A model generated the notes under the pieces. It did no database searches. It had not been told where the DNA came from and worked only from the letters and a program-made list of their open reading frames with translations. This document shows positions 24,759 to 36,879 of a stretch of DNA of 64,000 nt, in pieces. Every line of letters starts with the position of its first letter. The first letter of the stretch is position 1. The DNA comes from Datnioides undecimradiatus. Its lineage: Eukaryota; Chordata; Actinopteri; Lobotiformes; Datnioididae. A program made the translations under genes and the position numbers. The DNA lies in NCBI GenBank assembly GCA_008933995.1, contig WARS01001600.1, positions 1,178,001 to 1,242,000 on the forward strand. Reading direction: 5' to 3'.

Positions 24759-24871
24759 ACAAGAGAGATCAGCCAGCTGTCTGAGGAGAACACACACAAA
24801 CACAGACACACAGTTATTCTCATACGTGCATAGGAAAAGCACATTCACACTGACAAACTTTAATTTCCACG

Positions 24872-24875
<4 letters not shown>

Positions 24876-24936
<61 letters not shown>
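24876..24936. repeat. (CA)30 microsatellite
   Basis: About 61 bases of uninterrupted CA, the longest dinucleotide array in the window. Preceded by two GCAC units. A short further CA run lies at 25025-25043. Confidence 0.98.
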
Positions 24937-24938
<2 letters not shown>

Positions 24939-25043
24939 ATCAGGCAAACAAGCCATCAGCAGCACTCATTGCCAGTGAAGTGTGGTATTTCCTGCCCTGC
25001 TGACACATATATTTAAGACACACTCACACACACACACACACAC

Positions 25044-27277
25044 GCCCTCGTCACCCCAGCGACCCTGAACAAATGTGCGGCGCAGGCCCCTGGATGTATA
25101 CAGTAGTGCGACCAGTTAGGTCTTGTTGACTTAACACTTGGGGAATAAAGCTGAGACGTGAGTGTTGTTCTTAACTTTCCTCACCAATGTTGTATATGAG
25201 CAGGAGGGAGAGATGGATGCAAAACTGCTGAATAACACACTTCTGTTTTTGTTTTCTCTTGTTTTGACCTCAAGTAAAAATCTGACATTGGAATAAATAA
25301 TAATAATAACAATAGTAAAATAACAAAAAAAATGAAGTCGGCAAGTGAAAAGGACATATTTCATGTGCACATCTACAGCCTGTTTAAATCCACATCTTTG
25401 TAACGACAGAAGTGAAGCCTCGTGTCTGTGTCGTGGACCTCCATAATGAACCATCCCTGTTCATTAGCACGCGGTGACGGGTCAGAGCTGCAGAGCTGCT
25501 CGGTGACCTCCTGACCCCAGGAACAATGTGAGTACATCACGTGGCTCTGATGACACAGACTGCTGATGCTCGTACTAACTCTGTTTCACAGTTTGTCTCG
25601 ATTTCACTTTGACTTTTACTTTACCTGATTACAGTGCACGTTACCGAATGGATTAATGTGACTGTCCCCCTGTTCATACAGATAAAGTAACCTTTAACAT
25701 TTAATGTGAACTCAATTTGATTTACTCAAATAGACTGAATCTAAAACAGCTTATTACGTGTGTGTGTGTGTATATGCTATCACAGAGGACTGGGCTGGGT
25801 GTGTACGTACTGTACTGTACATGGGAAAGCAGCTCACACGAGGTAAGCCTCCTCTGTCAGTGGCAGCTCATTCCTGTGATTTAGTGCCTTTGAGAAGAGA
25901 CACAAAGCCAAGAACAACAAGCGCCTCAGATGATTTCAAAGAGGCTGCTTATCAAATGCCACGCTGATCCCGCGTCAGGCAAAAGTAAATAAAGTGTGAA
26001 TCGATAGCTGCCATTAACAGTAACCTTATCCACTGAGGCCGGACACTCGTACAGTAAATCTACCTCATGTGACACGTCCAGACACGGCTCATGTGTCAGC
26101 AGCTGCCTGCAGACGACGACGGCGGAAAGTGAAGCGTCGCTCGCCATCGACCCTCCTTACACACTTCTCTAAAACACAACATGAAGCCATGTGATTACCT
26201 GCAATAAAGTGCTGAAAGTGTATCACAAAACGATTCACCTTTAATGGAGGCAGCATAAATGCAAATGGAGAGCAATTTTGCTAATTGTCGCAGTCGGGCT
26301 ACGCGCTCGTGTCTCTGAAATGTCAACCTTTTAGCCCGAGGGCATCTTGTTTAATGGCTTTTAAAGGTTTCACGAGGCTGTTAAGTTGCGTGTGTTCTTA
26401 TCCTCCTGCGGGCCCCTTTTACAGAATCCAAAAACCTGACGCCAGTTAAAAGCAAAATGCAAGTTTGGTTCTCCAAACAGACCAAAGGTCCAATCAGTGC
26501 TGCCTCTGACCCCCTGACCTGAGGGTGAACACACACCTATAATTAGAGGTCGTGAAATGATTCTGTGTGATTCTCAACATCAGTCGAGTGAACAGCTCAC
26601 AAACAGCGTCACATTTAGATGTGACCACTTTCAGCGCCTGGATTAAAAGACCTGTCAATCACAGCCTGTCGTGGGGTAGAGACAACGCTCAGACACTCAC
26701 ACTGGATGCTCTCTTGCCTCCTGAACCCCGGCGCGCTCTCTCTCTGGGCTGCATCGAGCCGGTGTGACGGCGTGTCTTCTTTGTGCCCTTCCTGCAGGAT
26801 CTCTGTGCAATGAGTTAGTGGAATAAATCCAGTCCTGTGCTTTGACTTTCCAAGTGTGATTAGAGACCTCGACTAAATCCAACGTTCAGCTCAGTCATTT
26901 ATGACTTCAGTTATTTACTAATGTTAAAAGATGAACCCAAACAGATTTGATGAGGGAATTGAATGGATTTGGATGCATTAAGAGAGTCAGATTTAATAAA
27001 ATGTTCTCCAACCCTCCACCTCAGACACCTGTGACCTGGCGCTCATTAACTCTCACATGGTGACATCATGCGGCGGCGCTTTATGTGTCGGCGCGGCACA
27101 AAAGCTCCGAACGCAGAAGAAGAAAAATGTATTTTCTGGCGAGCAAATGTGGTGCAGAGCGGAGAAATGCGCAGATGCAAAGCCTGCAATAAGAAATTTG
27201 GCATGAATCTGTGATACACAAACACAATCATGGCTGCAGATTGGCACAGGGGAGACACACACGCTCACGCTCCCTCG

Positions 27278-27278
<1 letters not shown>
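25044..27278. other. non-coding block, no gene seen
   Basis: Contains two TGACCT-type DR2 motifs (25504-25517 and 26507-26520) and the octamer-containing element at 26235. Only short frames, with no domain recognised. Confidence 0.55.
26235..26390. promoter_or_regulatory. candidate conserved element with POU octamer
   Basis: A perfect ATGCAAAT octamer lies at 26259-26266, inside AGCATAAATGCAAATGG and followed by GCTAATTG (homeodomain core). The surrounding 150 bases are high-complexity and free of simple repeats. The octamer is the known site of POU factors; enhancer function is inference. Confidence 0.28.

Positions 27279-27336
<58 letters not shown>
27279..27336. repeat. compound (CT)n(CA)n microsatellite
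   Basis: About seven CT units run directly into about 23 CA units. Confidence 0.97.
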
Positions 27337-27339
<3 letters not shown>

Positions 27340-27491
27340 TGATGATTTCCCCCCAGACTCCTTGTCCTCCACAGTTGAACACATGTCATTTGTATGCCGC
27401 CCCTCCAGCACAGTGACAGAACGGCATTTGGAAACACTCATCTCCTGATCACATCCCTGCTCTGCTCCCTGTTATTCCCAGACAGGTGTCC

Positions 27492-27494
<3 letters not shown>

Positions 27495-27529
<35 letters not shown>

Positions 27530-27615
27530 GAACAGACAGACTCACTCATAATGCAGCACTGTACACCCACATATTCAAATACACTCTGATTAAAATAAAC
27601 CTCATGCATAAGACA

Positions 27616-27646
<31 letters not shown>

Positions 27647-27754
27647 CACACACACGTTTACACTTCATCTCTATGGCGCCTGCTGAGCTTTCACTCTGTG
27701 GGGTGTGTTGCTTCTTCATTATGTTTCTCATCCGCTCTGCTCTGTGTGACCAGG

Positions 27755-27793
<39 letters not shown>
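27495..27793. repeat. three (CA)n arrays in 300 bp
   Basis: Arrays at 27495-27526, 27616-27655 (interrupted) and 27762-27793, all with CA on the plus strand. With the neighbouring compound array they form the densest CA block of the window. The 155-codon plus frame across it is a Thr-His artefact. Confidence 0.95.
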
Positions 27794-27795
<2 letters not shown>

Positions 27796-28375
27796 GACAT
27801 GTGTTGGGGCAATGAGGGGCCTTCCATTCCACTGACTAATGTCTCCCTGTTGCCTTGTTAGCTCTGCACTCGTGTTGTGTGTGGTTGTGGGTAGATGCAT
27901 GCATTTGTGCACAAATGTGTGTGTTCAACCGATGCGTACGCACATACATGCATACATGCAGCGTAATCCTCTTCCTGGGTGCAGTCTCAAATCACACATT
28001 TTGCTGGGTGCACCTAAAAAAAGCATATATCAGGATTCAGTGTGTCGTATTCAGTGTGTGTGTGTGTGAGTGTGTATGCTCCCACACACACACACACACA
28101 CGCACACAACATCTGCTGTGAGCTGGGTTAATGTGCGTGACTGCTCCTAACCCAGGTCACAAGAGAGGGGTGCCTGGGTGATACGGTGATATGTGAAGGG
28201 TCACGCACAATCTCCCCCCACCCATATGGAGTTTACCGCACACACAAACACACACACACACAGTGATGCACACACACCAAACAGGAATGGGGTAATTAAT
28301 AGCCCCTCTATGCATCACTGATACACCCAGGAGGCCTGGCATTCAAAGAGGGTCTCACACACACAGTTTTAAAGC

Positions 28376-28378
<3 letters not shown>
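27794..28378. other. non-coding, no gene seen
   Basis: Interrupted GT and CA runs at about 28053-28075, 28083-28107 and 28243-28262, separated by non-coding sequence. Confidence 0.6.

Positions 28379-28418
<40 letters not shown>
28379..28418. repeat. (TG)20 microsatellite
   Basis: Uninterrupted TG array followed by a run of eight G. Confidence 0.98.
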
Positions 28419-28420
<2 letters not shown>

Positions 28421-29509
28421 GGGGGGGGTGGGCGGGGTTAACATTGCACACGGTGGTGAAAAAGGACTTTTTCTTCCCAGTTGTTAATTTGTTATGTAAC
28501 GAAACAGTCAATAGCTCCATTAAGAGCAAACCTCAGTCATCAGCTTTTCAGTCTCACACACAAACTCGTAGTTTCTCGTCTTTTCCTCCGTCTGACACAG
28601 AAGGCGGAGAGGAGGCTGCGAGGTGCTCTCTCTCTCTCACAGGCGCTGTACCCGGCAGCTTTTTTGGCAGCGCAGAGCGCATCCAAAAGTGAAAAACGTT
28701 CGACTTCCAGCGAAGCACAAGCAGAGAGGTCAGCCACTTTCTCCTCAGCCAACCAATCGCGATGAGGAGAATCCAGTCATCCCACAAGAAAAACAAAAAT
28801 AGAGAAACGCCGGAGGAGAAATCGGTCAGAGGAGGTAAACACTGTCAAGTGATCTCGTATCTCTGGTACGAGTGAACGTGCAACACAGCAACAGGAAGTT
28901 AGACCTGGATCTGTTGTTCAGAACAGTCCAGTAAAGCTGCAACCAGTCATTTACACTCATATTTTTATGGTAATTAGTCTTGCAAATCATTTAGGTTTAA
29001 TTTCCTTATTTATGATATAGATTTCTGGTGTCCACCTCCACCTCAGTACAATGGACAGGAACATCTTCAGTGGTGCTCACTGCATGCAAAATATGATTTT
29101 TTTTCCAGGAAAATGTTCATTTTTTATCCTGAATAATGAAAACGTGAACAGTTTTTGCAAAACTATTGTTTCCAGCAGAAAGTGGCTCGTGTACAAACTG
29201 CTGAGATGACGTCTGAGGAGGTAGGAGACGGTACAGTAGAGTACAGGTTACAATAAAAACCACTATTTCAATTGTATTAAAAGGTTTATGAGAGCCCCAC
29301 ATATCCAAACTGAACCCAGCATCACTTCTGAATCATGCAGTTTCTGGTATGTGAGTCCCTTCTGCAGCCTGCTCTCCCTCCCCATTTTTGCATTTTGGTT
29401 CGGTCCGGCAGCTGCTGAGCAGACAGGTCAGGAAATGTGTGTGTGTGCGGGGGGGGGCTTTGCAGGGAGAGGGGGAGGAGAGCGGGTGAGAGACGAAACT
29501 GAAAATGAG
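28419..29509. other. non-coding, no gene seen
   Basis: AT-leaning in the middle (28.9-29.3 kb). No frame above 94 codons and nothing recognisable. Confidence 0.6.
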
Positions 29510-29600
29510 ATTGGCCAGATTAGATTGCTTGATTGAGCAATTAGCTATCGTCTCCATCATTTGGCTGCGGCCTGGCGGCATCTGCCACTGTGGGGTACAC
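29510..29600. promoter_or_regulatory. candidate conserved non-coding element
   Basis: High-complexity sequence with AGATTAGATTG, TTGATTGAGCAATTAGC and a CATCTG E-box, bounded by simple repeats on the right. Homeodomain-type cores plus an E-box suggest an enhancer fragment; composition is the only support. Confidence 0.22.
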
Positions 29601-29622
29601 ACTGCCACACACAGGCCAGCCG

Positions 29623-29624
<2 letters not shown>

Positions 29625-29676
<52 letters not shown>
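29625..29676. repeat. (CA)26 microsatellite
   Basis: Uninterrupted CA array of 52 bases. Confidence 0.98.
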
Positions 29677-29678
<2 letters not shown>

Positions 29679-29787
29679 GCAGCCCTACACATGTGCAGAA
29701 AGCTGTGTGTCTGTGTGAGTATGTCAAAGGAAGTGCGTCCCACCGAATGTGTGCAGCTCTTTATAAATCCAGTAGGAGCACCCGCCA

Positions 29788-29822
29788 GTGTGTGTGTGTG
29801 TGTGTGTGTGCCTGCTTGCTTC

Positions 29823-29855
<33 letters not shown>

Positions 29856-29864
29856 TGCTTGCTT
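29788..29864 (+). repeat. (GT)n arrays in a 43-bp tandem duplication
   Basis: Two GT arrays (29788-29810 and 29825-29854) are each followed by CTGCTTGCTT, at 29812 and 29855, giving a 43-bp period. The unit is therefore GT array plus a unique decamer, duplicated in tandem. Confidence 0.85.
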
Positions 29865-30684
29865 TGTGGTTTATGTCAGACCAGCTAACATATAGCTTGT
29901 CATCCTCGCTCCTATTTTCATTTCCTTAATGTTCCTCTGTGTCTATCTCTCTCTCTTTCATTCCCTCCTTCTCTTATTTCTCCATTCACTCACTTGCTGA
30001 TGTATTCTTTCATCACTAACACCCCCCCACCCACACACACACTCACACACACACACACACACACTCCTTCCTTACAGCTTTCCTTCTTTCTCATTCACTG
30101 TCTGCGTTTTCTAGTCAGTTTAGAGCTTGATTTCTCTTCCCCTCAATGATAAAAAAGGAATTCAACAGGCGAGTGAGCGCCGTGAAAAAGAAAGAACATG
30201 AGCGCCTTTTAAACGAAGCGCCATCCATTTCTTTTTACTCACTCCTGCGGCCGATGAAATTTCAAACAATGCCGCGTGGCGAGCCATAACTCACGTTTAG
30301 CACCTTGAGTTTTGTCCCGTATCCAAAACTGGACTGATAACTCTTAAGAGGGGTTTTAGCTCTTTCTCTCCGCAGAGACCCACTAAAATGTGTTTGATGA
30401 ATTGGTCTCCACTGGCGCTCACTTATTCTCACATAAAGGAGTTTATGGCTCAGGAAGAAGGAGGGGAGGGAGGACGAGCCGTTCCTACACGTGATGAGGT
30501 AAAACTCCATCATGTGGACGTCTGGAGAGAGACAGAGCGGGGGGATATCGGGGGGTGGGTGGCTGTTCTCTAAGTGGCCATTTATGTGTGTGTAAATCTG
30601 CAAGTGGGTGCATCAGCGCATGTGCTGCACATGCAAGTGTGTGAGCTCTTACATGTAGGTTCATGTGGCTCTCGTTTGTCCATG
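29865..30684. other. non-coding, no gene seen
   Basis: A pyrimidine-rich stretch (29.9-30.1 kb) with a CA run at about 30042-30063 is followed by higher-complexity sequence at 30.15-30.45 kb. The 113-codon minus frame there is unrecognised. Confidence 0.55.
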
Positions 30685-30728
30685 TTGTGTGTGTGTGTGT
30701 GTGTGTGTGCACGTGTGCGTGCACGTGT
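30685..30728. repeat. (GT)n passing into GCACGTGTGCGTGCACGTG
   Basis: Purine-pyrimidine alternation is unbroken for about 44 bases because the GT array continues into CACGTG-containing sequence. Two CACGTG-type E-boxes lie in the tail. Z-DNA-prone. Confidence 0.9.
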
Positions 30729-30881
30729 GGTCACAGTTGATCGCCACGCGGACAGCGAGAATGAATGATGGCGGCCGTCCCTCGCAGACAGTGGAGAGTT
30801 CACCTGTCAACGTGGGCTACCTTAAGACGGATGGACATCTGGAAGCCATTGGTGTGCAGCTGGAGGAGCTGGACGCACACC

Positions 30882-30903
30882 CACACACACACACACACAC
30901 ACA
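30882..30903. repeat. (CA)11 microsatellite
   Basis: Short uninterrupted CA array. Confidence 0.95.
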
Positions 30904-31023
30904 GAGCCATATATACATTTTAAGTGCACACATAACTGTTGAGAGAGTTGACAAGGGCCCACATAGATCTGAGAGTGGGAGACACTGAGTATAGACATAA
31001 ATCAGAAAGCTCTTGTTCTCTTC

Positions 31024-31032
<9 letters not shown>

Positions 31033-31084
<52 letters not shown>
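31033..31084. repeat. (AC)26 microsatellite
   Basis: Uninterrupted AC array of about 52 bases. Confidence 0.98.
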
Positions 31085-31087
<3 letters not shown>

Positions 31088-31206
31088 TAGCTAATAAGAG
31101 AACGATGAGTCATTCTCTGCTTGGATTCCCCCTCCTTAAGTGAATAGCTGGCAGGTGCTTCCAATGAAGGAAAGTAAACTGAGCGAGGGGGAAAAATTAA
31201 AGAGCA

Positions 31207-31248
31207 ATGATGACGATGATGACGATGATGATGATGATGATGATGATG
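31207..31248. repeat. (GAT)n trinucleotide repeat
   Basis: ATG/GAT units, first interrupted by two GAC variants and then eight perfect repeats. Confidence 0.96.
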
Positions 31249-31516
31249 GAGCATTAAAGGAATTCAGATTACCTCCAAGTAGGCCTCAGACTGTCTAAAC
31301 ACGAGATGGACTTTGACAACTGCTGCTAACGATCCCAAACAAAGCCGCATTGAGCAGACGGGGTATTAGGAGCACCGTTAAAGTGCTGATTATCTGCCTG
31401 TGTCAGGTATTATTCTCTCATGATATGAGATATTCTGCCGGTCCCGGACACACAGAAGGAGATACAGATGGGTGCCTGCTTCACACACGTGCGTTTACAC
31501 ACTCGCACTACCCCGC

Positions 31517-31721
31517 GCACACACACACACACACACACACACAGAAACACACACATAAACGGGCATAATCAATGGGAGTGACCCCTGTGGAATTCAGATG
31601 CTGTCTTTAACACCCTCACACATTCCCCAGACACACAGGAGAGTGCTAACACGCTGACATCGAATACCCTTGAGCTGCGATTGATGCCACCCATATTCAC
31701 ACACACACACACACACACACA
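31517..31721. repeat. two (CA)n arrays
   Basis: Arrays at 31517-31543 and 31698-31721, separated by 154 bp of ordinary sequence. Confidence 0.95.
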
Positions 31722-34700
31722 TGCACACAGGCTGAGAGTGCAGGTGGGCGATGGACATCTGGCTGTGCTGCTACAGTGGCACTGTGAGCTGACCCCATCG
31801 CTTCTTCATATCGAGTCTGATTCTGCGATGGTGGCAGGCTAACTCAGAGCGCGCTGCGTGTTCACATCCTGCAGTTCCATTTCATTCACTGACTGACTTT
31901 ATTCGCTGTAATTAGGTGCTACATGGAGCATTTTTCCACATCATTATATTATTGTCAAATGAGTTGTGACACTTAGGTGTAATTATTGCAAACAAGAAAA
32001 GCACAGTTGAGATTAGCGGCAGCCTGTGTCTCAACACGGCGGTGCTGGTGTTAGCCTTAAAGCTGAAGATCACATTCTCCTTTAACTCTGTCTGCAGGAT
32101 GGACACCTGTCCAGACCCTCATCATCCACCAAACTGTGAAAAGCTAAAGAAGCTGTAATTATTATAAAAACAGTGCATTGATTGATTGTGCAAAAGGAAA
32201 AGTGTTGCTCATCCCCAACTGCGCAATTCCCCTCACTCCACTCATCAGTAACCTGAATTTCAACCTTTGTAAGCAGCGGTTCAATCTCTGAATACCTGTA
32301 AACTGGTCTCCAACATCAAAGCCAGACATGCTACACCCCCATCCACCCCCCTGACCTCTCCCACTCTTACATATTTGCCCCAGTCCTTAAAGGACAAACT
32401 ACTGCGTGCATCACATCTAGATAATCTGTATCTATAATATGGCTGTTTGGAGGATAACGCAAAACCTCACATACTGATTTAGAGATGGTTAAAATGCTGC
32501 TTGTTTACAATAACTTGTTTCCGTTGATTTATGCGTTAATAACTCAGTGACGTTACAACGTCGCAGTGGAACCTTTGACGAACGCCACCGCACAGCAAAC
32601 ACGCGCAACTGCTAAGGTAACTCTTCTCTTCGCGGCCCATGAATTATTTAGCCGGCAAGACAACGTGACACCGGCACGCTCAACAACACATGCAGTATTT
32701 AGTGAGCGTGGATGTGAAATATGAAAACATTATTCAGCATTATGCACAACCTGCTGCTCGCGCGATCACTCGCCTTTAATGCATTTTACTCAAGAGCCGA
32801 TCTGCAAAGCGTCTCCTGAAGCGTCGGCCTAAAAGCCTCACGTCCAGCCGGCTTCACTGACGGAGCCCGGCTTTGTGAGTGACTTATCGTGGAGGCCGTA
32901 CGTGTTCGGCGAATACATCGTCTGGGAGACGAGGCACAAATAAACATGCAAGGATGCACAAACACACCCAGGCTGTAATTAGTTTGCTTCATTTCCTAAT
33001 CACAGTGACAATAGGAGGGCCCCCTGTTAGAATTTATCTCTCTCCTCTCCTGCCTCCCATGCATCTCCTCCCTCTCTGCCTCACCCTCTCGCCCCCCCAC
33101 TTCCAGGGAGTCTGGCTACAATAGACTCCAGCTCCCCTCTCACTTTGCTGCACAGGCAGGATAAGAGAAACTTTAGCCTCAAAGAGAACATATGGCCTCC
33201 GCTGCGCAGCAAACAAACCCTATACATTAGGGTGGCTAGCCAGCGTGTGTGTCTTTGTGTGTGTGTACGTGAGGAAAAGGAAGATGATAGAGGGGTAATG
33301 AGGTAGAGAGAGAAAGGGAAAGCACAATCCGGGGAGGTGGAAGAGGAGAAAGTGTGCATGTGCAGGCTGAAAAAACAACCAACGGCCTGTCAGAAAGCAC
33401 TAATTCTCTTTGTCGTAGCCTGTAACAGAGGAGACCACATCGCAAAGTGGTGCACCAGAGAGAACACGAGGGAGCTTAAACCTGACAGTTCACACTGTAT
33501 CAGTCGTACACAAAACCCAAGAAGGATTAGTGGAGTAAAAAATCCTATTCCCCTGCCTGTCAGCTGAAATAGACGTATAAATTAGCGCATATGAGCGCAA
33601 TTCGATTCTGCATTGACCCCAATTAGCAGGAACTGACCCGGTAGCACAGCGAGTCAAAGCTTCCAGACAGAGGGAGGGAGAGAGGGAGGGAGGGAGGGGA
33701 GGGGAGGTAAAGAATATGACAGGAAGACAAACAAAATGAAGCTCGTCTCTGTGAAGCCACTGGTTGGATTTCTCACCCCGGGAGCTTGTCATACTCCCCA
33801 CCCCCTGAGGGGAAAATCATAACCCTTATTACACCGACGGGAAGATGCAGTCCATTTGGGAGGCTCGCAATGTTCTGAGAGCGTTTAAGACGAAGGTACA
33901 AAGACTCGTTTCTCTTTTCCTCCCTCTCATCCTGCCAAATCTGATATTACGGGCATTTTTCTCTGCGTGTGTGTGACACTCTTCTCCGTGGTGCACATGG
34001 GGCTGGCGAGCTGAAGCGGACGGGAGCGTGCGCGCGCATGAACGTGGCTCCTCCTGAAGTTTTCACACGCCACGACAGCTCCTTTTATCATCTACTCGCT
34101 AAAAACTGGCCAGCAGCGCTTGGAATATGTCAGCGGCAACACTGAGCGCGTGTTGTGTTTTTACTAGGGTGCTAATGCGAACTTGTTGAGTTTATGAAGT
34201 CGAGCGAAAAGCGAAACGTGGGCAGTTTAAAGGTGTAAAGACCGAAATCATACCCATCGTCGCGACACCGGTGACTGAGCCCGCAGCATTTACAGCAGCT
34301 TAATGAAAATACATGTGGGACTGTATCAAACACAGCTTCACGATACTTATACTGTGAATTAAATGCGGTAGATAAACAGGGATTACGCGTACGGCCGCAT
34401 CACGGTTATTACAAACATTCAGATGAACTGAAAATATAATTTGGTGACTTTCGGCAAGATTTTGGTGTTTTCAGTCGTCTGTGTTTCCATCAGCGGTCAT
34501 GTTCCTGCACGCTTTGGAGGCTCAAGATCGAGTCACATGTTAGTTATTGATAGTGATGATGGACTGTAAGCTAATGCACAGACCGCACAGATGCTACGAA
34601 CATGCACACTGGCTGGAGTAACTAATGTGAGAGCTCACACAGAAGTCCTCAGTGTTTTGTGTCACGTGCTGTTGGCTTTCTCCTCCTTCTCTCTCTCTCT

Positions 34701-35169
34701 TTGTGTCTCTGTCTTGTCGAACAGCAGTCTCAGGACAGACGCTCAGATTTTTCACAGGTTTAAACACGCTCAACTCACCTTTCCCAGACAAAGATTCCAC
34801 TTGTAACTGCACTCGCTCTGCGACCCTGTCCTCTGTCTGAGAATGCACTCAGCTCCCTTTCCCTCACCACCGACGGCACAGTTGAGTCAAACAGCTCCTC
34901 GTACAAAATGCTTGTATGCTGTTTGCAGAAAACAAGAGGCCAGCCGTGTTTGTCCTGTGTTTAGCATACATGCTAGTTCTGCACATTAATGAGAGCAGAC
35001 AGGAACAACTCGAAGCTAACTGGTGGCTACAGTGAGACCCTGGTGATGGGGTCAGTGTATTCACTGGTGTTACACCTGCACAGTTTATTAAATATTTGAA
35101 CATGCCGGACAGCTGTGATGGATATGAAGTACTTTAACTGGGTATAAATGGTGAATGAGCTTACTGTAT
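31722..35169. other. non-coding block, no gene seen
   Basis: Unremarkable sequence with short frames. A TGACGT-type palindrome (GACGTT, AC, AACGTC) sits at 32549-32562 and could be a CREB/ATF-like site. No domain recognised in any frame. Confidence 0.55.
33669..33707 (+). repeat. (AGGG)n repeat with G-quadruplex motif
   Basis: GGGA units, with GGG, GGG, GGG, GGGG and GGGG runs separated by single A between 33684 and 33704. This satisfies the G-quadruplex pattern. Confidence 0.93.
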
Positions 35170-35420
35170 GCACCACCCCCCCCCAACATACACACTCCTC
35201 ACCCCCTCCCACCCCCATCCGCTCATGCTCTCCACTTTCCTCGACCCTCTCTACTCCATCCTTTTAATCATTTTAATAGCACTCCTCATCTCCTCCCAAT
35301 CCAAACCCTTCCTATAACTTTCCATTCAGCCTCTCGCTCAAGCATCTTCCCTCTCATTACACGCTCCTCTCCTCCTCCAGTCTCTCCCCTTCTCTTCCAC
35401 CTTTCCCTCCGTCCATCGCT
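35170..35420 (+). repeat. pyrimidine-rich tract
   Basis: About 250 bases dominated by C and T (CCCCTCC, CTCTCC, TTCCTC), beginning with a run of C. Low complexity; the 104-codon Pro/Ser-rich frame across it is not considered coding. Confidence 0.85.
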
Positions 35421-36399
35421 GTCTTTTCACAGTCGCGGGGAAGAGCGACGCTATTCATTTGTAGCGTAGACGAGCCTCTTCAGCTCAACACTGACACTCT
35501 GTTAAGAAGAGGAGGCAGGCGGAGCGAGAGAGAGAGCATGGGAACTGTTCTCCACTAGAAAGGGATTTGAGGAGTGCAGGAGAGGGCCAACAAGTCGTCC
35601 AGAACACCAGGTAAATAGAGTCATAACAGCTATTTCCCCGCATGATCGTGAGAAGCTGACAGCGGGCTGCAGAGCCAGGCTGACATGCTTCCATTTTACA
35701 ATTTCAAAATGGCAGCCCTTGTAGGTTCTTCCTCCTTCACCGTCTGTATCACATTATGCATTGTCTCTGTCTCTGTCTCTGGATATCTGCCTGTTTCTCC
35801 ATGACAGCCCCCCCTTTTTCTCTGCACACACTCAGACGCGCACACATCCCTCCATCCCTCTGGTCATAGCTCCCCGTCTCCCACGGGTGCAGTGTAACAC
35901 TATCTGCCTCAGCCACTCTCCGGTCCCAGGCAGACAGCTTGGTCTTCAGAGATTCCTCCCTCTCTTTCTCTGCTGCTGCCATTTTCACTCCACTGGGACC
36001 AGAAACTAAATATGACAGCTACACCAGAGAGACAGGGGAGAATGTCAAACTCCTCCAACCTAAATGATGAAGTCGTGCCCATGTCTGAGTCACACTGTAC
36101 GGACAACGGGAAGACACCTCGCTGCGGGTGCAGAGAATCTGCAAAAATCATTTTTTATCTACACGTCACTTAAAAATAATCAAATACAGCAGATGCATAT
36201 CACTGATTAGGGACATTTGCATGATAGCGCTGTGCATTGTACCTGCTCCTGCTGCTATACAGTTCATATTATCCAGTGGTTCAGCTGGGCCACTGATGGG
36301 CCTGGCTGGCATCTCATATATGATTGACAGCCACCATACTGGAAAAACCATTTCTTCTTTCTTTATGGAGCGAGCTCTGCTCATGCAGACGTTGTTGTT
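35421..36399. other. non-coding, no gene seen
   Basis: Ordinary sequence with CTGTCT repeats at about 35765-35780. No recognised element. Confidence 0.55.
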
Positions 36400-36879
36400 A
36401 AGGGCGCCGTCGGGGTTTTGAATTTTGTTGGTGCTTTTGTTTTCTTTGTGTGACTCTTCTGTGTTTTTGGTCATTTCCTGTTTTATTTTGAAAGGTTTTT
36501 CCCTCGTGCGTCTCCGTGTACTTGTTTTCATTGGTTTCACCTGTGTCTCGTTTGCCTTCACTCTATTTAAACTGTGTCACTTCCTTTGCTCTCCGTTGGT
36601 CCGTTGACTGATTGTGTTTGTATCCATGTGCCAACCTTCTGGCTTTCCTTGTGTTTTCCTTGGGTTCCTTGTGATTTCAGATTGCTGTTTTTTTTTTGGT
36701 TTTTGCTTGTTGATGGACTTCACCTTCTGCCTGCCCCTTTGGATTTGTTGCCCTGTTTTCTGGCCTGCCTCAGTGGACTCGACCCTGCCTGCCTCGACTG
36801 TTTGAAGTATTTCTGCACCGTGTGTGTCTGCATTTGGGTCCACCTCCTGGACTTCCTCCATGTGTCACGAACCCTGACA
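36400..36879 (+). mobile_element. probable solo LTR of a gypsy-type (Ty3) retrotransposon
   Basis: The layout fits fish gypsy-type LTRs as I know them: a T-rich U3-like start, a TATTTAAA box at 36564-36571, then a pyrimidine-rich stretch with repeated CCTGCCT strings. Near the right end is GCATTTGGGTCC (36830-36841), ending in CACGAACCCTGACA. The same GCATTTGGGTCC motif occurs at the matching place of the element at 50.2 kb. No gag or pol frames flank it, so it is a solo or truncated LTR. The left edge is uncertain by tens of bases. Confidence 0.55.

Noticed and set aside
24723..25043. Closely spaced TG and CA arrays as a possible CRISPR-like or inverted-element array
   Set aside because: They are simple dinucleotide microsatellites without spacers or unique repeat units.
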